Origin: Deroplatys truncata
Taxonomy: Eukaryota > Arthropoda > Insecta > Mantodea > Mantidae
Reading direction: 5' to 3'
Length of the DNA: 64,000 bases
Assembly: GCA_030765065.1 (NCBI GenBank)
Contig: CM060985.1
Coordinates: forward strand, 4,402,001 to 4,466,000
Shown here: positions 34,801 through 47,400 of the stretch, piece after piece
Layout of the letters: each line of letters begins with the position of its first letter
Position numbering within the stretch: the stretch's first letter is position 1
Notes under the pieces: model-generated
What the model was told of the DNA's origin: nothing
The model's database searches: none
Seen by the model: the letters and a program-made list of their open reading frames with translations, nothing else
Made by a program: the position numbers and the translations under genes

Positions 34801-37800
34801 AGCAGGGACAGCACCAAGGTTTCACATACTTGTAACTGGAAGTAGGGATAGAACCAAGGTCTCACATACTTGTAACTGGAAGTAGGGACAGCACCAAGGT
34901 CCCACATATTGTTACTGGAAGTAGGGACAGCACCAAGGTCTCACATATTGTCACTGGATGCAGGGACAGCACCAAGGTCTCGCATACTTGTAACTGGAAG
35001 TAGGGACAGCACCAAGGTCCCACATACTTGTAACTGGAAGTAGGGAAAGCACCAAGGTCTCACATACTTGTAACTGGAAGGAGGGATAGCATCGAGGTCT
35101 CACAACTTGTAACTGGAAGCAGGGACAGCACCAAGGTCTCACATAATTGTAACTGGAAGCAGGGACAGCACCAAGGTCTCACATACTTGTAACTGGAAGC
35201 AGGGACAGCACCAAGGTCTCACATAATTGTAGCTGGAAGTAGGGCCAGCACCAAGGTCTCACATAATTGTAGCTGGAAGCAGAGACAGCAGCAAGGTCTC
35301 ACATACTTGTAACTGGAAGCAGGGACAACACCAAGGTCTCACAACTTGTAACTGGAAGCAGGGGGAGCACCAAGGTCTCACATAATTGTAGCTGGAAGCA
35401 GGGACAGTACCAAGGTCTCACAAATTATAACTGGAAGCAGGGACAGTACCAAGGTCTCACATATTGTAACCGGAAGCAGGGACAGCACCAAGGTCTCACA
35501 ACTTATAACTGGAAGCAGGGACAGCACCAAGGTCTCACATAATTGTAACAGGAAGCAGGGAGAGCACCAAGGTCTCATATAATTGTAACTGTAAGCAGGG
35601 ACAGCACCAAGGTCTCACATAATTCTAACTGGAAGCAGGGACAGTACCAAGGGCTCACAACTTGTAACTGGAAGCAGGGACAGCACCAAGGTCTCACACA
35701 ATTGTAACACGAAGCAGGGACAGCACCAAGGTCTCACAACTTATAACTGGAAGCAGGGACAGTACCAAGGTCTCACATAATTGTAACTGGAAGCAGGGAC
35801 AGTACCAAGGTCTCACATAATTGTAATTGGAAGCAGGGACAGCACCAAGGAATCACATAATTGTAACTGGAAGCAGGGACAGCACCTAGGTCTCACATAA
35901 ATGTAACTGGAAGACGGGACAGTACCTAGGTCTCACATATTGTAACTGGAAGCAGGGAAAGTACCAAGAATTAACATACTTGTAACTGGAAGCAGGGACA
36001 GTACCAAGGTCTCACAACCCGTAATTGTAAGAAGGGAACCACCAAGGTCTCACATATTTGTAACTGAAAGCAGGGACAGCACCAAGGTTTCACATAATTG
36101 TAACTGGAAGCAGGGACAGCACCAAGGTCTCACATATTTGTAATTGGAAGCAGGGACAACACCAAGGTCTCACATAATTGTAGCTGGAAGCAGGGACAGC
36201 ACCAAGGGCCCACATACTTGTAACTGGAAGCAGGGACAGTACTAAGGTCTCACAACTTGTAACCGGAAGCAGGGACAGCACCAAGGTCTCACATAATTGT
36301 AGCTAAAGCAGGGACAGTACCACGGTCTCACATATTGTAACTGGAAGCAGGGACAGTACCAAGGTCTCACAACTTGTAACTGGAAGCAGGGAAAGTACCA
36401 AGGTCTCACATATTGTAACTGGAACCAGGGACAGCACCAAGGTCTCACATACTTGTAACTGGAAGCAGGGACAGCACCAAGGTCCCACATACTTGTAACT
36501 GGAAGCAGGGACAGCACCAAGTTCTCAAAACTTATAACTGGAAGCAGGGACAGCACCAAGGTCTCACATAATTGTAGCTGGAAGCAGGGACAGTACCAAG
36601 GTCTCACAACTTGTAACTGGAAGCAGGGACAGCACCAAGGTCTCACATAATTGTAGCTAAAGCAGGGACAGCACCAAGGTCTCGCATAATTGTAACTGGA
36701 AGCAGGGACAGTACCAAGGTCTCACATAATTGTAACTGGAAGCAGGGACAGCACCAAGGTCTCACAACTTATAACTGGAAGCAGGGACAGTACCAAGGTC
36801 TCACATAATTGTAACTGGAAGCAGGGACAGTACCAAGGTCTCACATAATTGTAATTGGAAGCAGGGGCTGCACCAAGGACTCACATAATTGTAACTGGAA
36901 GCAGGGACAGCACATAGGTCTCACATAAATGTAACTGGAAGACGGGACAGTACCTAGGTCTCACATATTGTAACTGGAAGCAGGGAAAGTACCAAGGTCT
37001 CACATACTTGTAACTAGAAGCAGGGACAGTACCAAGGTCTCACAACCTGTAATTGGAAGAAGGGAACCACCAAGGTCTCACATAATAGTAACTGAAAGCA
37101 GGGACAGCACCAAGGTCTCACATAATTGTAACTGGAAGCAGGGACAGCACCAACGACTCACATATTTGTAATTGGAAGCAGGGACAACACCAAGGTCTCA
37201 CATAATTGTAGCTGGAAGCAGGGACAGCACCAAGGTCCCACATACTTGTAACTGGAAGCAGGGACAGTACCAAGGTCTCAAAACTTGTAACTGGAAGCAG
37301 GGACAGCACCAAGGTCTCTCATACTTGTAACTGGAAGTAGGGACAGCACCAAGGTCCCAAATATAGTTAACTGGAAGTAGGGACAGCACCAAGGTTTCAC
37401 ATATTGTAACCGGAAGCAGGGACAGTACCTAGCTCTCACAACTTATAACTGGAAGCAGGGACAGCACCAAGGTTTCACATACTTGTAACTGGAAGTAGGG
37501 ATAGAACCAAGGTCTCACATACTTGTAACTGGAAGTAGGGACAGCACTAAGGTCCCACATATTGTTACTGGAAGTAGGGACAACACCAAGGTCTCACATA
37601 TTGTCACTGGAAGCAGGGACAGCACCAAGGTCTCGCATACTTGTAACTGGAAGTAGGGACAGCACCAAGGTCCCACATACTTGTAACTGGAAGTAGGGAA
37701 AGCACCAAGGTCTCACATACTTGTAACTGGAAGGAGGGATAGCATCAAGGTCTCACAACTTGTAACTGGAAGCAGGGACAGCACCAAGGTCTCACATAAT

Positions 37801-40800
37801 TGTAACTGGAAGCAGGGACAGCACCAAGGTCTCACATACTTGTAACTGGAAGAAGGGACAGCACCAAGGTCTCACATAATTGTAGCTGGAAGTAGGGCCA
37901 GCACCAAGGTCTCACATAATTGTAGCTGGAAGCAGGGACAGCAGCAAGGTCTCACATACTTGTAACTGGAAGCAGGGACAACACCAAGGTCTCACAACTT
38001 GTAACTGGAAGCAGGGAGAGCACCAAGGTCTCACATAATTGTAGCTGGAAGCAGGGACAGTACCAAGGTCTCACAAATTATAACTGGAAGCAGGGACAGT
38101 ACCAAGGTCTCACAACTTATAACTGGAAGCAGGGACAGCACGAAGGTCTCACAAACTTGTAACTGGAAACAGGGACCCCACCAAGGTCTCACATACTTGT
38201 AACTGGAAGCAGGGACAGCACCAAGGTCTCACACACTGTAACTGGAAGCAGGGACAGTACCAAGGTCTCACATATTTGTAATTGAAAGCAGGGACAACAC
38301 CAAGGTCTCACATAATTGTAGCTGGAAGCAGGGACAGCACCAAGGTCCCACATACTTGTAACTGGAAGCAGGGACAGTACTAAGGTCTCACAACTTGTAA
38401 CCGGAAGCAGGGACAGCACCAAGGTCTCACACAATTGTAGCTAAAGCAGGGACAGTACCACGGTCTCACATATTGTAACTGGAAGCAGGGACAGTACCAA
38501 GGTCTCACAACTTGTAACTGGAAGCAGGGAAAGTACCAAGGTCTCACATATTGTAACTGGAACCAGGGACAGCACCAAGGTCTCACATACTTGTAACTGG
38601 AAGCAGGGACAGCACCAAGGTCCCACATACTTGTAACTGGAAGCAGGGACAGCACCAAGGTCTCAAAACGTATAACTGGAAGCAGGGACAGCACCAAGGT
38701 CTCACATAATTGTAGCTGGAAGCAGGTACAGTACCAAGGTCTCACAACTTGTAACTGGAACCAGGGAAAGCACCACGGTCTCACAACTTGTAACTGGAAG
38801 CAGGGACTGCACCAAGGTCTCACATAATTGTAGCTGGAGGCAGGGACAGTACCAAGGTCTCAAAACTTGTAACTGGAAGCAGGGACAGCACCAAGGTCTC
38901 ACATATTTTAACTGGAACCAGGGAAAGCACCAAGGTCTCACATACTTGTAACTGGTAGCAGGGCAGCACCAAGGTCCCACATACTTGTAACTGGAAGCAG
39001 GGACAGCACCAAGGTCTCAAAACTTCTAACTGGAAGCATGGACAGCACCAAGGTCTCACATAACTGTAGCTGGAAGCAGGGACAGTACCAAGGTCTCACA
39101 ACTTGTAACTGGAAGCAGGGAAAGCACCACGGTCTCACAACTTGTAACTGGAAGCAGGGACAGCACCAAGGCCTCACATAATTGTAGCTGGAAGCAGGGA
39201 AGGCACCAAGGTCTCACATATTGTAACTGGAAGCAGGGACAGCACCAAGGTCTCACATACTTGTAACTGGAAGCAGGGACAGTACCAAGGTCTCACATAC
39301 TTGTAACTGGAAGCTGGGACAGCACCAAGCTCTCACATAATTGTAACTGGAAGCAGGGACAGCACCAAGGTCTCACATAATTGTAACTGGAAGCAGGGAC
39401 AGTAGCAAGGTCTCACATACTTGTAACCGGAAGCAGGGACAGCACCAAGGTCTCACATAATTGGAACTAGAAGCAGGGACAGCACCAAGCTCTCACATCA
39501 TTGTAACTGGAAGCAGGGACAGCACCAAGGTTTCACATAACTGTAACTGGAAGCAGGAACAGCACCTAGGACTCACATACTTCTAACTGGAAGCAGGGAC
39601 AGCACCAAGGTCTCACAACTTATAACTGGAAGCAGGGACAGCACCAAGGTCTCACATACTTGTAACTGGAAGCAGGGACAGCACCAAGGTCTCACATATT
39701 GTAACCGGAAGCAGGGACAGCACCAAGGTTTCACAACTCATAACTGGAAGCAGGGAAGGCACCAAGGTCTCACATAATTGTAACAGGAAGCAGGGACAGC
39801 ACCAAGGTCTCACATAATTGTAACTGTAAGCAGGGACAGCACCAAGGTCTCGCATAATTGTAACTGGAAGCAGGGACAGTACCAAGGCCTCACATAATTG
39901 TAACTGGAAGCAGGGACAGCACCAAGGTCTCACAACTTATAACTGGAAGCAGGGACAGTACCAAGGTCTCACATAATTGTAACTGGAAGCAGGGACAGTA
40001 CCAAGGTCTCACATAATTGTAATTAGGAGCAGGGATTGCACCAAGGACTCACATAATTGCTACTGGAAGCAGCGACAGCACATAGGTCTCACATAAATGT
40101 AACTGGAAGACGGGACAGTACCTAGGTCTCACATATTGTAACTGGAAGCAGGGAAAGTACCAAGGTCTCACATACTTGTAACTGGAAGCAGGGACAGTAC
40201 CAAGGTCTCACAACCTGTAATTGGAAGAAGGGAACCACCAAGGTCTCACATAATAGTACCTGAAAGCAGGGACAGCACCAAGGTCTCACATAATTGTAAC
40301 TGGAAGCAGGGACAGCACCAACGACTGACATATTTGTAATTGGAAGCAGGGACAACACCAAGGTCTCACATAATTGTAGCTGGAAGCAGGGACAGCACCA
40401 AGGTCCCACATACTTGTAACTGGAAGCAGGGACAGTACCAAGGTCTCAAAACTTGTAACTGGAAGCAGGGACAGCACCAAGGTCTCTCATACTTGTAACT
40501 GGAAGTAGGGACAGCACCAAGGTCCCACATATAGTTAACTGGAAGTAGGGACAGCACCAAGGTTTCACATATTGTAACCGGAAGCAGGGACAATACCTAG
40601 CTCTCACAACTTATAACTGGAAGCAGGGACAGCACCAAGGTTTCACATACTTGTAACTGGAAGTAGGGATAGAACCAAGGTCTCACATACTTGTAACTGG
40701 AAGTAGGGACAGCACCAAGGTCCCACATATTGTTACTGGAAGTAGGGACAGCACCAAGGTCTCACATATTGTCACTGGAAACAGGGACAGCACCAAGGTC

Positions 40801-41200
40801 TCGCATACTTGTAACTGGAAGTAGGGACAGCACCAAGGTCCCACATACTTGTAACAGGAAGTAGGGAAAGCACCAAGGTCTCACATACTTGTAACTGGAA
40901 GGAGGGATAGCATCGAGGTCTCACAACTTGTAACTGGAAGCAGGGACAGCACCAAGGTCTCACATAATTGTAACTGGAAGCAGGGACAGCACCAAGGTCT
41001 CACATTCTTGTAACTGGAAGCAGGGACAGCACCAAGGTCTCACATAATTGTAGCTGGAAGTAGGGCCAGCACCAAGGTCTCACATAATTGTAGCTGGAAG
41101 CAGAGACAGCAGCAAGGTCTCACATACTTGTAACTGGAAGCAGGGACAACACCAAGGTCTCACAACTTGTAACTGGAAGCAGGGGGAGCACCAAGGTCTC
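19810..41200. repeat. Higher-order repeat A, period about 5.86 kb (about 3.6 copies)
   Basis: The rare variant ATAGTTAACT marks the register. One series is at 19821, 25643, 31502 and 37363 (steps 5822, 5859, 5861). A second series is at 22990, 28851, 34710 and 40531 (steps 5861, 5859, 5821). Variant order inside copies is the same and copies look nearly identical. Step differences are explained by visible indels: a unit missing in the first copy near 20.0 kb, a 2-nt deletion (GGTCTCATATTG) near 30.47 kb, and one 40-bp unit missing near 39.19 kb. Confidence 0.9.
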
Positions 41201-41449
41201 ACATAATTGTAGCTGGAAGCAGGGACAGTACCAAGGTCTCACAAATTATAACTGGAAGCAGGGACAGTACCAAGGTCTCACAACTTATAACTGGAAGCAG
41301 GGACAGCACGAAGGTCTCACAAACTTGTAACTGGAAGCAGGGACCCCACCAAGGTCTCACATACTTGTAACTGGAAGCAGGGACAGCACCAAGGTCTCAC
41401 ACACTGTAACTGGAAGCAGGGACAGTACCAAGGTCTCACATAATTGTAA

Positions 41450-44400
41450 CTAGAAGCAGGGACAGCACCTACTTCTCACGTAATTGTAAATGGAAGCAGG
41501 GACAGTACCTAGGTCTGACATATTGTAACTGGAAGCAGGGACAGTACCAAGGTCTCACAACTTGTAACTGGAAGCAGGGACAGCACCAAGGTCTCACATA
41601 ATTGTAGCTAAAGCAGGGACAGTACCACGGTCTCACATATTGTAACTGGAAGCAGGGACAGTACCAAGGTCTCACAACTTGTTTCTGGAAGCAGGGACAG
41701 TACCAATGTCTCACATATTGTAACTGGAAGCAGGGACAGCACCAAGGTCTCACAACTTATAACTGGAACCAGGGACAGCACCAAGGTCTCACATACTTGT
41801 AACTGGAAGCAGGGACAGCACCAAGGTCTCACAACTTTTAACTGGAACCAGGGACAGCACCAAGGTCTCACATACTTGTAACTGGAAGCAGGGACATCAC
41901 CAAGGTCTCAGATACTTGTAACTGGAAGCACGGACAGCACCAAGGTCTCAAAACTTATAACTGGAAGCAGGGACAGCACCAAGGTCTCACATAATTGTAG
42001 CTGGAAGCAGGGACAGTACCAAGGTCTCACAACTTGTAACTGGAAGCAGGGACAGCACCACGGTCTCACAACTTGTAACTGGAAGCAGGGACAGCACCAA
42101 GGTCTCACATAATTGTAGCTGGAAGGAGGGACAGTACCAGGGTCTCACAACTTGTAACTGGAAGCAGGGACAGCACCGAGGTCTCACATACTTGTAACTG
42201 GAAGCAGGGACAGCACAAAGGTCTCACATAATTGTAGCTAAAGCAGGGACAGTACCACGGTCTCACATATTGTAACTGGAAGCAGGGACAGTAGCAAGGT
42301 CTCACAACTTGTAACTGGAAGCAGGGACAGTACCAAGGTCTCACATATTGTAACTGGAAGCAGGGACAGCACCAGGGTCTCACAACTTATAACTGGAACC
42401 AGGGACAGCACCAAGGTTTCACATACTTGTAACTGGAAGCAAGGACAGCACCAAGGTCTCAGATACTTGTAACTGGAAGCAGGGACAGCACCAAGGTCTC
42501 AAAACTTATAACTTGAAGCAGGGACAGCACCAAGGTCTCACATAATTGTAGATGGAAGCAGGGACAGTACCAAGGTCTCACAACTTGTAACTGGAAGCAG
42601 GGACAGCACCACGCTCTCACAAGTTGTAACTGGAAGCAGGGACAGCACCAAGGTCTCACATAATTGTAGCTGGAAGCAGGGACACTACCAAAGTCTCACA
42701 ACTTGTAACTGGAAGCAGGGACAGCACCAAGGTCTCACATAATTGTAGCTGGAAGCAGGGACAGTACCAAGGTCTCAATCCTTGTAACTGGAAGCAGGGA
42801 CGGCACCACGGTCTCACAACTTGTAATAGGAAGCAAAGACAGCACCAAGGTCTCACATAATTGTAGCTTGAAGCAGGGACAGTACCAAGGTCTCACAACT
42901 TGTAACTGGAAGCAGGGACAGCACCAAGGTCTCACATACTTGTAACTGGAAGCAGGGAAGGCACCAAGGTCTCACTTATTGTAACCTGAAGCAGGGACAG
43001 TACGAAGGTCTCACAACTTGTAACTGGAGGCAGGGACAGCACCAAGGTCTCACATAATTGTAACTGGAAGCAGGGACAGCACCAAGGTCTCACAACTTGT
43101 AACTGGAAGCAGGGACAGCACCAAGGTCTCACATACTTGTAACTGGAAGTAGGGAAAGCACCAAGGTCTCACATACTTGTAACTGGAAGGAGGGATAGCA
43201 TCAAGGTCTCACAACTTGTAACTGGAAGCAGGGACAGCACCAAGGTCTCACATAATTGTAACTGGAAGCAGGGACAGCACCAAGGTCTCACATACTTTTA
43301 ACTGGAAGCAGGGACAGCACCAAGGTCTCACATAATTGTAGCTGGAAGTAGGGCCAGCACCAAGGTCTCACATAATTGTAGCTGGAAGCAGGGACAGCAG
43401 CAAGGTCTCACATACTTGTAACTGGAAGCAGGGACAACACCAAGGTCTCACAACTTGTAACTGGAAGCAGGGAGAGCACCAAGGTCTCACATAATTGTAG
43501 CTGGAAGCAGGGACAGTACCAAGGTCTCACAATATATAACTGGAAGCAGGGACAGTACCAAGGTCTCACAACTTATAACTGGAAGCGGGGACAGCACGAA
43601 GGTCTCACAAACTTGTAACTGGAAGCAGGGACGCCACCAAGGTCTCACATACTTGTAACTGGAAGCAGGGACAGCACCAAGGTCTCACACACTGTAACTG
43701 GAAGCACGGACAGTACCAAAGTCTCACATAATTGTAACTAGAAGCAGGGACAGTACCAAGGTCTCACATAATTTTAATTGGAAGCTGGGGACAGCACCAA
43801 GGTCTCACATAACTGTAACTGGAAGCAGGGACAGCACCTACTTCTCACATGATTGTAAATGGAAGCAGGGACAGTACCTAGGTCTCACATATTGTAAGTG
43901 GAAGCAGGGACAGTACCAAGGTCTCACAACTTGTAACTGGAAGCAGGGACAGCACCAAGGTCTCACATAATTGTAGCTAAAGCAGGGACAGTACCACGGT
44001 CTCACATATTGTAACTGGAAGCAGGGACAGTACCAAGGTCTCACAACTTGTAACTGGAAGCAGGGACAGTACCAAGGTCTCACACATTGTAACTGGAAGC
44101 AGGGACAGCACCAAGGTCTCACAACTTATAACTGGAACCAGGACAGCACCAAGGTCTCACATACTTGTAACTGGAAGCAGGGACATCACCAAGGTCTCAG
44201 ATACTTGTAACTGGAAGCACGAACAGCACCAAGGTCTCACATAATTGTAACTGGAAGCAGGGACAGAACCACGGTCTCACATAATTGTAACTGGAAGCAG
44301 GGACAGTACCAAGGTCTCACATACTTGTAACCGGAAGCAGGGACAGCACCAAGGTTTCACATAATTGTAACTGGAAGCAGGGACAGCACCTAGGTTTCAC

Positions 44401-47400
44401 ATAACTGTAACTGGAAGCAGGAACAGCACCTAGGTCTCACATACTTGTAACTGGAAACAGGGACAGCACCAAGGTCTCACAACTTATAACTGGAAGCAGG
44501 GACAGCACCAAGGTCTCCCATACTTGTAACTGGATGCAGGGACAGCACGAAGGTCTCACATATTGTAACCGGAAGCAGGGACAGCACCAAGGTCTCACAA
44601 CTTATAACTGGAAGCAGGGACAGCACCAAGGTCTCACATAATTGTAACAGGAAGCAGGGAGAGCACCAAGGTCTCATATAATTGTAACTGTAAGCAGGGA
44701 CAGCACCAAGGTCTCACATAATTCTAACTGGAAGCAGGGACAGTACCAAGGGCTCATAACTTGTAACTGGAAGCAGGGACAGCACCAAGGTCTCACACAA
44801 TTGTAACACGAAGCAGGGACAGCACCAAGGTCTCACAACTTATAACTGGAAGCAGGGACAGTACCAAGGTCTCACATAATTGTAACTGGAAGCAGGGACA
44901 GTACCAAGGTCTCACATAATTGTAATTGGAAGCAGGGACAGCACCAAGGAATCACATAATTGTAACTGGAAGCAGGGACAGCACCTAGGTCTCACATAAA
45001 TGTAACTGGAAGACGGGACAGTACCTAGGTCTCACATATTGTAACTAGAAGCAGGGAAAGTACCAAGAATTAACATACTTGTAACTGGAAGCAGGGACAG
45101 TACCAAGGTCTCACAACCCGTAATTGTAAGAAGGGAACCACCAAGGTCTCACATATTTGTAACTGAAAGCAGGGACAGCACCAAGGTTTCACATAATTGT
45201 AACTGGAAGCAGGGACAGCACCAAGGTCTCACATATTTGTAATTGGAAGCAGGGACAACACCAAGGTCTCACATAATTGTAGCTGGAAGCAGGGACAGCA
45301 CCAAGGTCCCACATACTTGTAACTGGAAGCAGGGACAGTACTAAGGTCTCACAACTTGTAACCGGAAGCAGGGACAGCACCAAGGTCTCACATAATTGTA
45401 GCTTAAGCAGGGACAGTACCACGGTCTCACATATTGTAACTGGAAGCAGGGACAGTACCAAGGTCTCACAACTTGTAACTGGAAGCAGGGAAAGTACCAA
45501 GGTCTCACATATTGTAACTGGAACCAGGGACAGCACCAAGGTCTCACATACTTGTAACTGGAAGCAGGGACAGCACCAAGGTCCCACATACTTGTAACTG
45601 GAAGCAGGGACAGCACCAAGTTCTCAAAACTTATAACTGGAAGCAGGGACAGCACCAAGGTCTCACATAATTGTAGCTGGAAGCAGGGACAGTACCAAGG
45701 TCTGACAACTTGTAACTGGAAGCAGGGACAGCACCAAGGTCTCACATAATTGTAGCTAAAGCAGGGACAGCACCAAGGTCTCACATATTGTAACTGGAAC
45801 CAGGGACAGCACCAAGGTCTCACATACTTGTAACTGGAAGCAGGTACAGCACCAAGGTCCCACATACTTGTAACTGGAAGCAGGGACAGCACCAAGGTCT
45901 CAAAACTTATAACTGGAAGCAGGGACAGCACCAAGGTCTCACATAATTGTAGCTGGAAGCAGGGACAGTACCAAGGTCTCACATTATTGTAACTGGAAGC
46001 AGGGAAAGCACCACGGCCTCAAAACTTGTAACTGGAAGCAGGGACAGCACCAAGGTCTCACATAATTGTAGCTGGAGGCAGGGACAGTACCAAGGTCTCA
46101 AAACTTGTAACTGGAAGCAGGGACAGCACCAAGGTCTCACATATTGTAACTGGAACCAGGGAAAGCACCAAGGTCTCACATACTTGTAACTGGAAGCAGG
46201 GCAGCACCAAGGTCCCACATACTTGTAACTGGAAGCAGGGACAGCACCAAGGTCTCAAAACTTCTAACTGGAAGCAGGGACAGCACCAAGGTCTCACATA
46301 ATTGTAGCTGGAAGCAGGGACAGTACCAAGGTCTCACAACTTGTAACTGGAAGCAGGGAAAGCACCACGGTCTCACCACTTGTAACTGGAAGCAGGGACA
46401 GCACCAAGGCCTCACATAATTGTAGCTGGAAGCAGGGACAGCACCAAGGTCTCACATACTTGTAACTGGAAGCAGGGAAGGCACCAAGGTCTCACATATT
46501 GTAACTGGAAGCAGGGACAGCACCAAGGTCTCACATACTTGTAACTGGAAGCAGGGACAGTACCAAGGTCTCACATACTTGTAACTGGAAGCTGGGACTG
46601 CACCAAGCTCTCACATAATTGTAACTGGAAGCAGGGACAGCACCAAGGTCTCACATAATTGTAACTGGAAGCAGGGACAGTAGCAAGGTCTCACATACTT
46701 GTAACCGGAAGCAGGGACAGCACCAAGGTCTCACATAATTGGAACTAGAAGCAGGGACAGCACCAAGCTCTCACATCATTGTAACTGGAAGCAGGGACAG
46801 CACCAAGGTTTCACATAACTGTAACTGGAAGCAGGAACAGCACCTAGGACTCACATACATCTAACTGGAAGCAGGGACAGCACCAAGGTCTCACAACTTA
46901 TAACTGGTAGCAGGGACAGCACCAAGGTCTCACATACTTGTAACTGGAAGCAGGGACAGCACCAAGGTCTCACATATTGTAACCGGAAGCAGGGACAGCA
47001 CCAAGGTTTCACAACTCATAACTGGAAGCAGGGAAGGCACCAAGGTCTCACATAATTGTAACAGGAAGCAGGGACAGCACCAAGGTCTCACATAATTGTA
47101 ACTGTAAGCAGGGACAGCACCAAGGTCTCGCATAATTGTAACTGGAAGCAGGGACAGTACCAAGGTCTCACATAATTGTAACTGGAAGCAGGGACAGCAC
47201 CAAGGTCTCACAACTTATAACTGGAAGCAGGGACAGTACCAAGGTCTCACATAATTGTAACTCGAAGCAGGGACAGTACCAAGGTCTCACATAATTGTAA
47301 TTGGAAGCAGGGACTGCACCAAGGACTCACATAATTGTAACTGGAAGCAGCGACAGCACATAGGTCTCACATAAATGTAACTGGAAGACGGGACAGTACC

